Source: Tipula vernalis
Taxonomy: Eukaryota > Arthropoda > Insecta > Diptera > Tipulidae
Assembly (NCBI GenBank): GCA_958295665.1
Contig: OY282560.1
Span: forward strand, 192,636,061-192,700,060
DNA length: 64,000 nucleotides
Reading direction: 5' to 3'
Shown here: positions 1 through 12,273 of the stretch, piece by piece
How the letters are laid out: every line of letters starts with the position of its first letter
How positions within the stretch are numbered: the first letter of the stretch is position 1
Program-made: the position numbers and the translations under genes
Notes under the pieces: model-generated
What the model saw: only the letters and a program-made list of their open reading frames with translations
Told to the model about the DNA's origin: nothing
The model's database searches: none

Positions 1-1880
1 GAAAAAAATTCAGTTAAATTTCCCGTGGGAAATATCGGAAAATTCAATTTTCCAAAAAATATTAGAAAATTTGTATAAAATCAGCCTCTAGAGTGTTATA
101 TCTGGAGATGTACTGCATCGATGTAACTTGTCAATAGCTATTGCAGGAAAAAAATTCAGCTCAAGTTTCCCGTGGGAAATGTCGGAAAATTCGGTTTTCC
201 AAAAATCATTACAAAATTTGTATAAAATCAGCCTCTAGAGTGGTTTGTCTGGAGATGGAATGCATTGATGTGACTTGTCAATAGCTATTGCAGGAAACAA
301 ATTAAGTTTAAGTTCTCGGAATCTCGGAAAATTCGATTTTCCAAAAATCTTTAGAAAATTTGTAAAAATCATTATAAAAGTATAAAATTTGAATAACATC
401 AGCCTCTGGATTGTTATATCTGGAGATGGATTGCATCGATGTGACTTGTCAATAGCCATCGCAGAGAAAAAAATCAGTAAATTTTTGCCGTGGGAAATCT
501 TAGAAAATTCGATTTTCCAAAAATCATTGGAAAATTTGTATAAAATCAGTCTCCTAAACTTTTTTTCTGCGAATGCTATTGACAAGTCACATCAATGCCA
601 TCTTTCTTCAGACATAACACTCTAGATGCTGATTTTATTCAACCAGTTCTTACTTTCGTCTGGAAACTTTTTTCAAATTTCGGAGATTTCCCATGGGAAA
701 CTTGAACGGAATTTGTTTCCTGTGAGAGCTATTGATAAGTCTCATCAGTGCAATCCATCTCCAGACATAAGACTCTAGTAGCTAGAATTTTCCGAGATTT
801 CCCACGGAAAACTTGAACAGAATTTTTCCATTCTATAGCTATTGAGAAATCACATAAAACCGAATCAATTTCATATATACACTCTAGAGGCTAATTATAT
901 TCCAATTTTGTAGATTCTTTTGATTTTCCGATATTTTCCACGAATACTTAAAACAAAATTTTCCACATAAGACTATTTACATAGTTTTTATTGCAATCCA
1001 TGTATCCTATTTTTTTGTGGTTTGGCGTCTATTAGAGAGGGACCAAAGTTGAGTAGATTAATCTACCAGCTCCGTAACCTTTCAATAGGGTGTGCATCAC
1101 GTGAGCTGTTCTGGTCTTGCCATTAGGCAGCTGTGTGATGGGTACAATTGTGTAAGGGGTAACCTGTTCACAATTCGCAAATGTACGTGCTGCCTCCTCG
1201 TGGCAACCACTGGAAACTAAGGCCATTTGGGGCAGGCTATAGTACGGCGCTAAAGGAGAAAACCTTGACAAAAAACCTAATCCCAGGTGCAACAGCATAT
1301 GCCGATAGATGAATGGCAGATAGGTTAATCAGTCCAAAATATTCGGACTTTGAATACCAGGCATCCTCCAGTTTTATTTAGCCTTCCTGTAGTAAAGCTG
1401 GGTGACCTACAAGCGATTTGCAATTCCCAGCAACTCGTAAGAGTAAAATCAAACTGAATACGAGGCAGGAGTAGGAATATACGGGAGTGAGACAGCCCTC
1501 TCGAGGTTTTTGGGCTCCAATGATACCGTCTTCCTAGCGGAACTACATGCTGTAGTAAACATCTAGGAGGGAGAGCAATAAGCCCAGATAGTATGTATCA
1601 CGTACCAGCGGGCAGTATTGTCAGGTTCATTAAGAACCGGAATATTAACTGAACGGATAATTAAGCAGGGTCCAGCACAATAGATCTTTTAGGTTGCAGT
1701 GCGAAGTCGCCGCATGGCCCTCTAATAATAATAATAATAATAATAATGTATCTTATTTACTTTCAGCTGGTAACTACTAAATTTTTTATTTTCGGCTAGA
1801 ATGTTAATATCTTAATCATAAAAATTCATATATCGACTTTTCATTTTCGGCTAGCAACTTTCGGCTAACTTTAACAGTAT
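1..1880. mobile_element. Foldback-like element, copy 1 (left end outside window)
   Basis: About 145-bp units run in one orientation from 1 to about 548, then in the opposite orientation to about 1000, giving a long imperfect inverted structure. Each unit carries a 'cctctagag-tgttatgtctgg' edge, a 'tgcattgatgtgacttgtca' segment and a 'cccgtgggaaatct' segment. The right terminus (about 1760-1880) has the family's end motif, repeated 'tttcggct' blocks finishing in 'ctaactttaacag'. The same ends and units recur at 24278-25284 and 55941-57615. It codes for nothing convincing; short open frames in it are by-products of the repeats. A LINE derivative is inserted at 1013-1745. Confidence 0.8.
1013..1745 (+). 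mobile_element. Short LINE-derived element, copy 1
   Basis: 733-bp insertion flanked by a 13-bp duplication, atgtatcctattt at 1000-1012 and atgtatcttattt at 1746-1758 (one mismatch). Foldback copy 2 shows the uninterrupted site near 25163. It ends in (TAA)n, as in I-type non-LTR elements. Around 1460-1570 a frame reads like part of a LINE RNase H domain, with 'AGVGIYG' and 'VFLAELHAVV', followed by a stop. A second copy at 54289-55050 begins at the same 'gtggtttggcg' and ends in the same TAA tail, so the 5' end is fixed rather than randomly truncated. It looks like a non-autonomous deletion derivative of a larger LINE. There is no reverse transcriptase. Confidence 0.75.
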
Positions 1881-2161
1881 TGTTCACACACTGAAAAAGA
1901 TTAAAGAGAAAAAAAAACAAAGAATCAAATTCAAATTATTTATATTACACGATGTACCTATCTGACGACACGATGGCAAAATACTTTGCATGTTGGTAGA
2001 ATCGTTGTTGATTAAGAAGCTGATTTTCTAAAAACAAATAAGAAATTTTTATTATTTATATAAATTTAGTCAATTTATTATAAAAATTTATTATTTTGTT
2101 TACTTACCAATACAAATGTCATTATTATGAAACTGTCAATTTAGTCGAACAAGGGCATATA

Positions 2162-4338
2162 CAGGGTGTACGGGTTTGGGATGCTGATCCGTCATGGGGT
2201 GATTCCTTGGTTCATTCTGAGAAACAAATCGTATGTAGAGGAAAAATCCATTTTTGATATCCTTTGAGATACAGGGTGTTTAAACAATTTGGTTCAGAAA
2301 AAAGGTACACCCAAATATTAAACTGTAACTTCCAAAATATTTATCGGAGAGCAACCAACTTAGTTTTATTTGGTTGGTAATCGTATAGGCTAATATTAAG
2401 GTTTAAGTGGTTATCTTGTATCTGCATCCGTTTGAGAGCTATGGTGATTTAAAGTAAAAAAAAAAATATTTGTTTTTTATAAAATCGAGTTTTTCTCAAA
2501 AAAAAACGTTTCAATTTTTTCTTTTGTTTAGTTAATTTCAATTTGTTATCATCTCCTCTACAATCCCCCAATACATTACCTGTACCCACGTGCCATAGTT
2601 TTCTTCGTATTCCGTTTATTCTCAATCTAATTAAGAGATGTTATAGTGTTAATATTTTACAAATTTTATTTTGATCTGTAAAACAGTAGGCGATGATTAT
2701 CAACTCATTTGTTTAAATGTTGAAAAAAACAAAAACTAAATATTTTCAGATTCAGTCATTAGTTTCGAGATATTATCTAGTGTTGTATCAGTGTTGTGAA
2801 ACAAAATTTTAATTAATTTAATAAAATTAATATTATAATGGCACAGTTCTCAGGTGAGGAGTACATTGATATCCATTTTGTTTACGGATTTTGCGATGGT
2901 AATGCAGCACGAGCTCGCAATGAATATCAACTGAGATTTCCAACACGTCGCATTCCTGACGCAAGAGTATTTATAAATATTCATAGGAGACTGCCAAATA
3001 TCGTAACAAGATCGAATACCCGGGCGGAGCAACATTCAGTCTCACCAAACCATTTGGATGTCGATGAGGTATAATCCGTAATGTAACAGCAAATCCTTCT
3101 ATTAGCATAAGGAGGCTCGCTTTACAATAAAACGTATCTCACTATCGAATTCATCAAGTATTGCACAAGGAGAATCTTCATCCATACCATACAACACCCG
3201 TTCAACAACCATTACCGATAGACCGCACTACAAGATTGGAGTTTTGTAATTTGTTGATGGAAAGGAATTTGGACAATGCAAGTTTTGTGAAACGTATCCT
3301 ATGGACGGATGAATCTCAATTCACAAGAGATGGTATAACAAACTTTCACAATCTACACACGTGGGCTACTGAAAATCCTCATTCGAAAAAACAAATATCA
3401 TTTCAGTACCGATTCAGTGTAAACGTATGGGCTGGTGTAATTGGCGATAAATAAATTGGACCATTCATATTACCACCTAGATTAAATGGTGAACGTTATT
3501 TACAATTTTTACAAAACGATTTGCCACTCCTTTTTGATGATGTTCCCATTTTAAGTAGATTCTCGCATACATACCAACATGATGGCGCACCTTGTCACTA
3601 CCATAATAATGTTAGGAATTTTTTTAACGAAAATTATCCAAATAATTGGATTGGAAGAAATGGTCCAATTCATTTGCCTGCAAGATCCCCCGATCTTACG
3701 GTATTGGATTTTTATGTATGTGGAAGGATGAAAGCGCTTGTATACTCCAATGAAATTGAAACAAAAGAAGAACTTATACAACGAATACACACAGCAGCAC
3801 AACAGATAAAGGAAGAATTACCAAGAATTGAAATAACCAAAGGCATACTTTAACGAATATTAGCATGTATTCAATCACAAGGAGGACATTTTGAGCACCT
3901 TTTATAACTCCTCGACCCAAACTTTGTATTGAGGGATTGTAGAGGAGATAATGACAAATTAAAATTAACTAAACAAATGAAAAAATTATAACGGTTTTTT
4001 TTGAGAAAAACTCGATTTTATAAAAATCAAATATTTTTTTTTTTACTTTAAATCACCACAGCTCTCAAACGGAGGCAGATACAAGATAACCACTTAAATC
4101 TTAATAACAGCCTATACGATTACCAACCAAATAAGACTAAGTTGGTTGCTCTCCGATAAATATTTTGGAAGTTACAGTTTAAGATTTGGGTGTACTTTTT
4201 TTCTGAACCAAATTTTTGAAACACCTTTTATCTCAAAAGATATCAAAATTGGATCCCCCCTCCACATACGATTTGTTTCTCAGAATGAACCAAGGAATCA
4301 CCCCATGACGGATCAGCATCCCAAACCCGGACACCCTG
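2162..4338 (+). mobile_element. Mariner-type transposon, DD41D, with long inverted ends
   Basis: 2177-bp element starting 'cagggtgt' and ending 'acaccctg', flanked by TA on both sides (2160-2161 and 4339-4340), the expected target duplication for Tc1/mariner. The ends are near-perfect inverted repeats of about 415 bp (2162-2576 and 3924-4338), far longer than the roughly 30 bp of most mariners. The interior holds one decayed transposase gene. Both arms are diverged from each other by scattered substitutions, so the copy is not recent. Confidence 0.9.
2838..3906 (+). pseudogene. DD41D mariner transposase, broken
   Basis: Cut-and-paste transposase remnant. The start at 2838 opens with 'MAQFSGEEYIDIHFVYGFCD', the N-terminal DNA-binding region typical of the family. 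That frame ends at 3074 by a frameshift; the next frame carries a 'SIRRLAL' helix-turn-helix segment interrupted by TAA near 3145. The catalytic core follows: first Asp in 'WTDESQF' (about 3308), second in 'HDGAPCH' (about 3581), third in 'VLDFY' (about 3707). The last two are 41 residues apart, hence DD41D. Further stops lie at 3452 and 3851, and the C-terminus 'GGHFEHLL' ends at 3906. All three catalytic Asp codons survive, but the frameshift and three stops make the copy inactive. Confidence 0.88.
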
Positions 4339-5671
4339 TAGTTATATTAGGTTGTATTATTATTTGTTTATATTAGGTTGTATTAAGCACTTTAGTTATA
4401 CTGTTAATGTAGTAAATCTGGTTTAAAATTGCCGTTTAAATTCCAGTATTTAACGAAGTGGTTTTTGTAGGTAATAATTTTATGATACCGAGCTATAATG
4501 GTCGAGAATTTTTTTTTGGAATAGCTCTTCTTGTTCGAGCTGTGGTGATAACAACATCAATTCATAAAGAGTTTAACAAAAAAAATCAATAACAATAAAG
4601 AGAGAGTTTACTTAAATAAAATCAGAATTAAAACAAAAAAAGGTTGTTTAAATTATCGTAAAGTTAACCAAATTTGATTGTTCCGGGCCCAACAAGTATA
4701 ATTTAAATTTAAAACAAACATTTAGTTCATTCACACATTATTACTTAATAGCAGGCTCGTTGTTCTGTGGAACTTGTCGACAAACCCGAGGCACTTAATC
4801 GACTATATATTCTTTCAAGCCACCTGTATTTCTTCCCACAGTTCTTCGTTCTCATTCCATAAAATTTTTATCGTCCATCACATTACCGATATTTTATTTC
4901 GTTGAAACTGTGCTTTAGTTTTATTGCAACACCATATCTGGATAAAATATTGTAATTATAAAGATCAACTATATGTTTTGGAAACCACTCGTACAGTCAG
5001 GGGCTAATTAACGCCTAGGCACACTGGACCCTAAATTTCGTCCTCCATTATTGGAGTAGCCATTATTTTTTTTTTAAACCACTGTACTACTTGTAGTACA
5101 CTGTAACTAATTCGTTTAAACTTCTGGAACTCTTTTTTTAATACTCGCTTAACTTCTGCCTATAAGTTTTTGCGATTTGGTTAAAGTAAGACATTTGCGG
5201 TCATTCTAAAATATTTACTCTTTGATTTGTAAATTAATACTTCATTAACTTTGCAGTGTGTTATGATCGTTATCCTATTGAAAGATTAATGAAACCGGCA
5301 TGTTTTTCGAAGAAATAATTCTCTATTACATTTTTCATGATATATATTAGATATGTGTACACGTGTTGGTTCATTTGCTTATTAATTTGCAAATACTGGT
5401 CGAAAGCCTGCCACGTTCTCACCTCCGTAAACTTTGCTTGTAACTTAAATTCTTCATTCAAGGGAACTTTTTCCAAAACGCCAATGAAAGAATTGGCTAT
5501 CCAGATTCTAACAGCCGACGTCTCTGCGTAATTTGAGGTGATTCTGCTTTATTTATATTTAATTTGCCCTTTTCTCGCATTTTGTTTGCAATATTTCCAT
5601 ATTATTAGCCTCCTCAAATCTGGTGTGAAGCTTTTGTTTCTGTTAATTTTTTCAACTAAATAAAATACCTC
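4339..5671. other. AT-rich spacer, no recognised gene
   Basis: No element end or protein family recognised. On the minus strand 5549-5270 there is a short open stretch containing 'LNEEFKLQAKFTEVRTWQAF' with a donor-like GAG|GTGAGA near 5425; it could be a TE or exon scrap, but I cannot assign it and do not call it a gene. Confidence 0.4.
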
Positions 5672-6217
5672 TCAATATTTTCGATTTGGTAAATCAGAAA
5701 AATAAAGAGACGAACCACTCATATCTACTGACAAAAGTAGAAGTAATATCCCCCCTCCGTACTTTAGCCCTAGAGTTATACTAATGTATTACTCTTCAAA
5801 AATGAGAACCCTTCTTGAGTTCCCATGTTTGTAGTTTGGTTTGGTACTGAAAAGTTGGTCTGCTCAACAGGTAGCTACGACCGAACTATAAAAATACAAT
5901 TCTCGCCATTTAGATTAAGCATCTGGCCAGATCGTATTGATCTAGTGAATTATATTTACTACATCAAACAACCCAAGGAGAAACCTTATTTGGTCGGAGC
6001 TACCTTATGAGTAAACCAATTTTTCAGTACACAACTAAACTACAAATATAGGAACTCAAGGAGGGTTTTCATTTTTAAAGAGTATTACATTGGTATAACT
6101 CTTGGGCTAAAGGAATTGGGAGGGAGGGGGGGGGATTATGATATTTCTATTTTTTTTGTGGATATATTATGAGTGATTGGCCTCTTTATTTTTTGATTAA
6201 CCAAATCGAAATATTGG
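5672..6217. repeat. Inverted-repeat element (MITE-like hairpin)
   Basis: The left arm (about 5672-5880) is matched in reverse complement by the right arm (about 6000-6217), from 'caatattttcgatttggt' at the outside to 'gtagctacgaccgaa' near the loop. Loop is roughly 120 bp. No transposase. Arms differ by scattered substitutions and small indels. It could be a non-autonomous DNA transposon; no clear target duplication was found. Confidence 0.75.
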
Positions 6218-6429
6218 GAATGTCATAAAGAATTAAAATGTAAAAAAATCAGGCTAACACAAATTTAACAAAACAAAATACGGTAAAATTAAATGACTGT
6301 TGCAATTAAAGTTATTGTTCAAAGTATCTAGTATTCTATTGTAGTTTATCATAAAGATATCCTGCGCATTGAAGTTTCACAAAAAAATTAGTTTTTACCA
6401 TGTAAAATGCGTGGCTTCTGACTTAAATT

Positions 6430-7190
6430 ATCATGCATTCAATAAATCAATTTTTTCAAACGGGGTTGGGTTAAGATATATTGAGCAGTTGACCAATTTT
6501 TTATACATGCTGGTTTGGAAATTAAGTTGAAAGAGAGTTTTGGGGTTGGGTTGAGGGTTGAGTTGGGAGCCGTTTGCGGGTTGAATTGGGATTGAGATGG
6601 TGTTGGACCAGTATTTAGTGAGCAGTTGAGCAATCTATAAAATAAAGTGAGTGTTTATATGTATGTAGAGCATATTTGTATTATATTTAAATAAATCCAC
6701 ACAACTTGACCGATTTGAACCAAACCTTACACGTTAATATCTCAAACCTCAAATTAAACCTTTAGCAAATTAAATGAATGGCCAATTAGAATGGAACTTA
6801 TCTAGTTCTTATCTGATTTAAGTGAAAGTTCACTTCCGCGATGGAAATGGGATTCTAAAATGAGTTTTGGATGAAATTCTGGAATATAGCCAAGTATGAT
6901 GGAACTTCTCTTTTTCTCAACCGATTATGATTTGATTCGACATGTGCGTTAGAAAAGGGATTCTATTGTTCCATTCTATGAAATTTGCCCTTTTCTCAAG
7001 CAATTGTGACGAAATTCGGCTTGTGCATTGGAAATGGGATTCTAAAATTATTTTTGGTTGAAATTCTGGAATATGGCCAATATGACGGAACTTGTATATT
7101 TCTCAACCCATTAAAATGACATTTTGTATGTTCGATGGAAGTGTGATTCTAAAATGATTTTTGGGAGAATTTTTGGAATATGGCCAAGGA
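6430..7190 (-). repeat. 125-bp repeat family, copy A (fragment)
   Basis: Reverse-oriented relative to copies B (40605-41670) and C (60736-62650). The 6440-6650 part is the GT-rich complement of the 'actcaacccaactcaac' block. 6830-7190 holds about three tandem units sharing 'ggaaatgggattctaaaat', 'aaattctggaatatggcca' and 'tttctcaaccgatt'. Non-coding. Confidence 0.75.
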
Positions 7191-7214
7191 CTTAATTTTC
7201 CTGCCTTTATGACA

Positions 7215-10200
7215 GGTAGCATTGTGTCATGTTATGGTTACCTTCTGGATAAATAGGAGCCTCGAAACTATAAGGGCAAGATTAAAGGTTTTACAGCCAA
7301 CACAGGTAAGCTAGTCTACGACATGGCTGCAGACAGGTCGAGGGCAGCAATTCTCTGTCGCTCGAGGCACAATATCTTCTCTATTAACCAATTAATTTCT
7401 AGGGATATCACGGCTGTTTCAATAGAAATGCCCTTACCAAAAGGAGGCAGGAGGGTGATTAACATCGCTTCTGCATATTTTCCTGGGGATGAAAATGACC
7501 CCCCATCCAGAATTGATACAAAGCTTTGTGCATTTTTGCACGAAACATCACCAAAAATTCGTCATTGGTTGCGACACTAATGCACACCACGTAGTCTGGG
7601 AAAGCAGCAACACTAATTTAAGAGGTGAGCAACTTTTTGAATTCTGTCTTAGTAACAATTGAGCAGTTAACAATAAAGGGAGTAATGCGACCTTTGTGAA
7701 TGCGGTTAGGAGAGAGGTACTGGATCTTACCTTGTCTGATATGGGTACCTCCAGGTTACCACGATACCACGATAATTCTCGACTGGCATGTGTCCAAGGA
7801 AGCATCCCTCTCGGATCATATGTACATCAGGTTTGATATCAATATCCCTTTGAGACAAGAGTTGGTGGTAAGGATATCAAAACGCACCAACTGGCCAGTC
7901 TATAACAACAGACTTTCGGATAACTTAGCTGGTCTACATACCACGATAAACTCTGTCGATGACCTCGACAGAGTTGCAAATGACGTTACAGAGGCAATAA
8001 TTAATGCCTACCACTCAAGCACACTTCTGGTCCGTATTAAAGGCACAAGAGATGTTCCTTCGTGGATCCAAAACTTGAAAAACATGAGACGGAATGTCCG
8101 TAAACTTTTTAATAGGGCTAAGACGACGAACGATTGGACTACCTATCGGAATTTCCTTACCCAATACAACATAGCTTTTAGGCAGAGCAAAAGACTCAGC
8201 TGGAGAGACTTCTGTAAGAAAATAGACAAACTACCTATGGCGTGTCGACTTCGGAAGACACTCTCCTTGGAACACAGGAATCGCTTGGGATCTGTTAAGA
8301 AACCAAGTGGAGAGACAACCACAACCAGGGAGGAGACTCTGGAATGTTTAGTGAGAAGTCTATTTCCAAATTGTGTAGTACTGAAGGATCAGGAAGAACC
8401 CAACGCAAGTAGCGTACATCCGTACCACCAAAGGAGGCTTACGAGTTCCCGAGGCAGTTTTTTACGCCGGAACGGATAAGCTGGGGATTCAAATCTGTTG
8501 GCCCTTTAAAATCACTGGGATGGGATTGCGTATACCCCGCCTTTCTACAGCAAAGACTGCAGACTTTGCTGCCTTATCTTACTACACCCTTTAGAGCTAG
8601 CTACAACTTGGAATATGTTTCAAAATGCCGGAGGGAGGTTCGGGTGGTTTTTATCCTAAAAGTGGGAAAAAGATCCCCAGAGGAGATTAGGTCATACAGA
8701 CCTATTAGCCTCACATAATTTTTACTGAAAACCATGGAGAAAATTCTGGGACTTTGTATCAGATCCAACACTAACCAAAGATACCATCTGGACTCTAGGC
8801 AGCACGCCTACCAAGCAGGGAAATCAACTGAAACGGCCCCACACGAGCTGACATCGGAAATCGAAGATACGCCTCGGAATAAAGAGTTATTAGTATGCTC
8901 CTTTAGTGATATTCAGGGAGCTTTTGATAACACTTGTGTCGAGGTAATTCAGGAGCAATCACTAGCAAGGGGTATAGACCCATCCACAGTAAAGTGGATT
9001 ATAAACATGTTGGAAAATAGGAAGATCACAGCCTCTTTTGCAAGGTGGTCAGGAAGGTGTTCTATTTCCCTTATTGTAGCTGATCGTGATGGATCAATTA
9101 CTTACCAGACTGAGAAAATTAGACTTCTCGAACATTACTTATGCGGATGGCTAAGTCTTAATGGTTAGGGGCAGATTCGCAAATACAGTAGGGGTAAGGA
9201 TGCAACAAGCCCTAGAGGTAGTAGATGATTGGTGCACGGAGGTAGACCTTACGGTAAATCCCAACAAGATCAACTGCACTCTCTTTACTAACCGGAGGAA
9301 AATTGGCTTTCCGCCGATAGCTCTGAGGGGGGGGGGGGAAGGGCAAACTCTCTAACTGTCAACGGAGGTTAAATATGTGGGTGTCGTACTTGATCATAAA
9401 TTGACATGAAATCCCCACTTAAATCATATCACAAGCAAGGCGAATAAGGCCTACTTCACCTGCCATAGAATGTTTGTCAAAACGTGGGGACTGAGCCCAC
9501 AAATGTTGGCTTGGCTCTACCGAGCCGGTTGTGTGAGACTGGTGCACGAAGAATACTGTATAAAATCCAGAGGTTAATCTGGGTGGGTGCAACTGGAGCA
9601 ATGAGGACTGGTCCAACAGCTGCCCTTGAGAGAATACTGCAGCTCTCACCACTGCACCTACACATTAAAAAAGTAGCCGGTTCAAGAGGTCTAAGCCTAA
9701 AAATAATAGCCAAAATTAAAACTGTAAGGCCAGTACACAACAGTATCTTACATAAATTAAACTTTAAGGAGGAATTGACCCAACTATTGGATTTGATGGA
9801 AAGGACAATAGACTGTCGGAGGAATTTTACTGTTAGTTTGCCGGATAGGGCACTGGTAGAAAATATTATCTCCTCCCTCCCTAGACATTCTTCTGTATAG
9901 TATACGGATTAGTCAAAAACAGACGGGGGTATGGGTGCAGGGATAGTCGGACCCGACCTAGAGCTTTGCATACCACATGGTAGCACTCCTACAGTTTTTC
10001 AGGCAGAGACCTTTGCTATTGAGGTATGTGTGATTCAATGTCTCAGATAGAAATACAAGAAGACCGAGATTTATATAATCTCGGACAGCCAGGCAGCTCT
10101 GCTAGCCTTAGACTGATGGTTCAATTCGAAATTGATCTGGAGCTGCTAATGTAATTTATTAGAACTGGTTAAAGCAAATAAAGTCAACCTTTTGTGGTTT

Positions 10201-10765
10201 CCTGGTCACTCACTCCACCATTACAGAAAATGAGACAGCAGACCGATGTGCAAAAATAGGAGCAAGCCGAGATTTTCTGGGTCCCAGTCCTAGTATTACT
10301 TTTACCAAAACCCATTTGGCAGATGGTATAAGGGACTGGGAGCAGAACTATAGGAAAATAATCTGGGAGTCCTCCAGTGGGATGAGACAGGCCAAGAAAT
10401 TATTCAGTTATAATATTATACGTCTAGGAGAGGCACTGAGGATGGACCGCCAACTCCTAAGATCCCTTACCTGGTTTTTAACAGGGCACGGCCCTTTTAA
10501 CGGCCATCTACATAAAATAGGAAGGTCCCTTACGGACCAGGAGACATCGGAACACCTACTATTCACATGCAATGCTATCATCCTAAAAAGATTAAAGTTC
10601 CTCAATGCGTATATAATCCAGTGGCCTAACGCCGACCCATTGGATATTCATCAGGTAGCGGCGTTTATTAAGGATATAGATCTACAGTTCTCGTAGGAAT
10701 CTCCAGTCGCAGCGCTCTGGGCTGCATACACCCACCCTTTTAAACAAACAAACAAAAAAAAAGAA
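7215..10765 (+). mobile_element. LINE retrotransposon, LOA/R1-like, 5'-truncated and decayed
   Basis: One ordered set of LINE domains on the plus strand: apurinic-type endonuclease, reverse transcriptase and RNase H, then a short 3' end with an A-rich tail (about 10745-10765). The presence of RNase H after the RT and the endonuclease wording favour the LOA/I/R1 group. The left edge abuts the 125-bp repeat at about 7190. No target duplication was identified. Confidence 0.8.
7255..10696 (+). pseudogene. LOA/R1-like LINE pol (endonuclease-RT-RNase H), broken
   Basis: Endonuclease: begins inside the N-terminal part, passes 'TGKLVYDMAADRSRAAIL' (about 7300), the catalytic-type 'GCDTNAHHVVWES' (about 7570, after a frameshift) and 'EASLSDHMYI' (about 7800). 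RT: 'IRSYRPISLT' with a stop (about 8690-8718), 'CSFSDIQGAFDN' (motif A, about 8900), then a deletion removes the usual 'PQGG' region. The catalytic YADD box reads YADG followed by a stop (9140-9154), so one catalytic Asp is lost. 'VVDDWCTEVDLTVNPNK' follows. RNase H: 'FQAETFAIEV' (about 10000) and 'YIISDSQAALLAL' (about 10070), with stops. C-terminus 'SEHLLFTC' (about 10548) ends at 10696. Inactive copy. Confidence 0.82.
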
Positions 10766-12273
10766 GTAATTGCTGTCTATCGGTAATATATCTTCAAATT
10801 CACGTCTTTTTGAACAATTTGGCTAAACTAAAATTCCTAATATTCTTAATACAGCTCATGTTTCACATTGCTTGCCTCATCCATTTCATTGAAATATGCA
10901 AGAGAAAAAGAGAAAGCCAAGAGTAAGATTGGAACACCTAACAAATTTTACGAATACGAGAGTAACGTATATTTTGCTTAAATTATAAATTTATAATTTG
11001 TTTTTTCCGAATAGTACCGTTATCAAATTTCTTTAATCATACTGTCCTAAAGAGTTATGATTCTACATTCAGAAACGTGTAAGGTAAACAAATTTATATT
11101 TATTGTTTTTGTTTAACATCATTTTTTTTTTAAATAGTTCATTTACGAATATATGATCGATCCACTGTCTATAAATCAATGAAAGGGTAATTACGTCAAT
11201 CATTTCAAATCCCATATTGTTTATTACAAACTATAAATCTCTTAATGTACCACATCATAATTAAATTTCCTGCAACACATAAATATGTAATTTTAACAAA
11301 TCCTTAATCTGTTTCATGTTTATCTAAAGACGTTCACAGATAAAGTCACACAATTCGATTAGGTAACCATTTTGGAAATAAAACTAATCTTTCGTAATAG
11401 TGGCTCAAAACTATATAAATTCAAATCGTCACGTAAGCATTTATAGATTTTTTATTTATACAAAAACCGAAAACTAATTAAAATAATTAATTTAATTAAA
11501 AATAAATATACATTTAATTATGGTAAGCGTGATAGGTGGTGACAATTTTTCAAAACGGACACCTATAATAATTAAATGGTATATTTACTATATGTTTGCG
11601 TTAATTTAATTTTGGAATTATAATTTATTACCAATACACTCTGCATATTTTTATTATAATTGCACATACACTAAACTCGTAAACAATTTACAGTTTATTA
11701 CCTATATGTGCATGTTTTATCTACCTAACTGTTATGATGTGTTATTTACGTACATATATAGTATGAGTACGATATCCATTATATAAATTGTTTTTATTGT
11801 ATCTACTATTAAGTTTGTCTATTTGTACTTGTTTATGGTGTGTAGATTCCAATTTTAGATAAAATTTAATTACTGTTAATTTAGAAAGTTTGATGAGAGG
11901 ATTGTTGATTTGGAGATATAACAAGTACAATTTTTGCATAATTATTGTATATACCCTTTAAACGATCTAGGTACTAATAAACCACATTGTTTTGCGTGTT
12001 TTTGAATTGGCCCTATGAAATAAACAAGTCACAAAGCTAACCAAATCTTGTGGAGAGTGACGCAGCCAAATAAAACTGTAGCAACATTGAATACCGCCAG
12101 CCAGTGCAGCTAGATTGTCCAGGATTTAGAAAAAAAATCTCGCAAAATCTCAAGGAACACTGTAAATTGAACATACAAAAATTATGTCAAAGAGAACGGC
12201 GAAAGAGGAATGAAGATCGAGAATTAAATATCGATTTTGTTTTTTGTTCCTCCTTTATACATTTATTTATTAA
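10766..12273. other. AT-rich spacer
   Basis: Strongly AT-rich. No open frame with family resemblance. 12000-12250 is slightly more complex, but I could not assign it. Confidence 0.4.

Noticed and set aside
235..625. Open frames on both strands in the foldback repeats
   Set aside because: They follow the repeat unit and recur antisense; composition is that of the repeat, with no protein family.
5270..5549. Possible host exon on the minus strand
   Set aside because: It has a good donor-like site but a poor acceptor and no recognisable domain; not enough to call.
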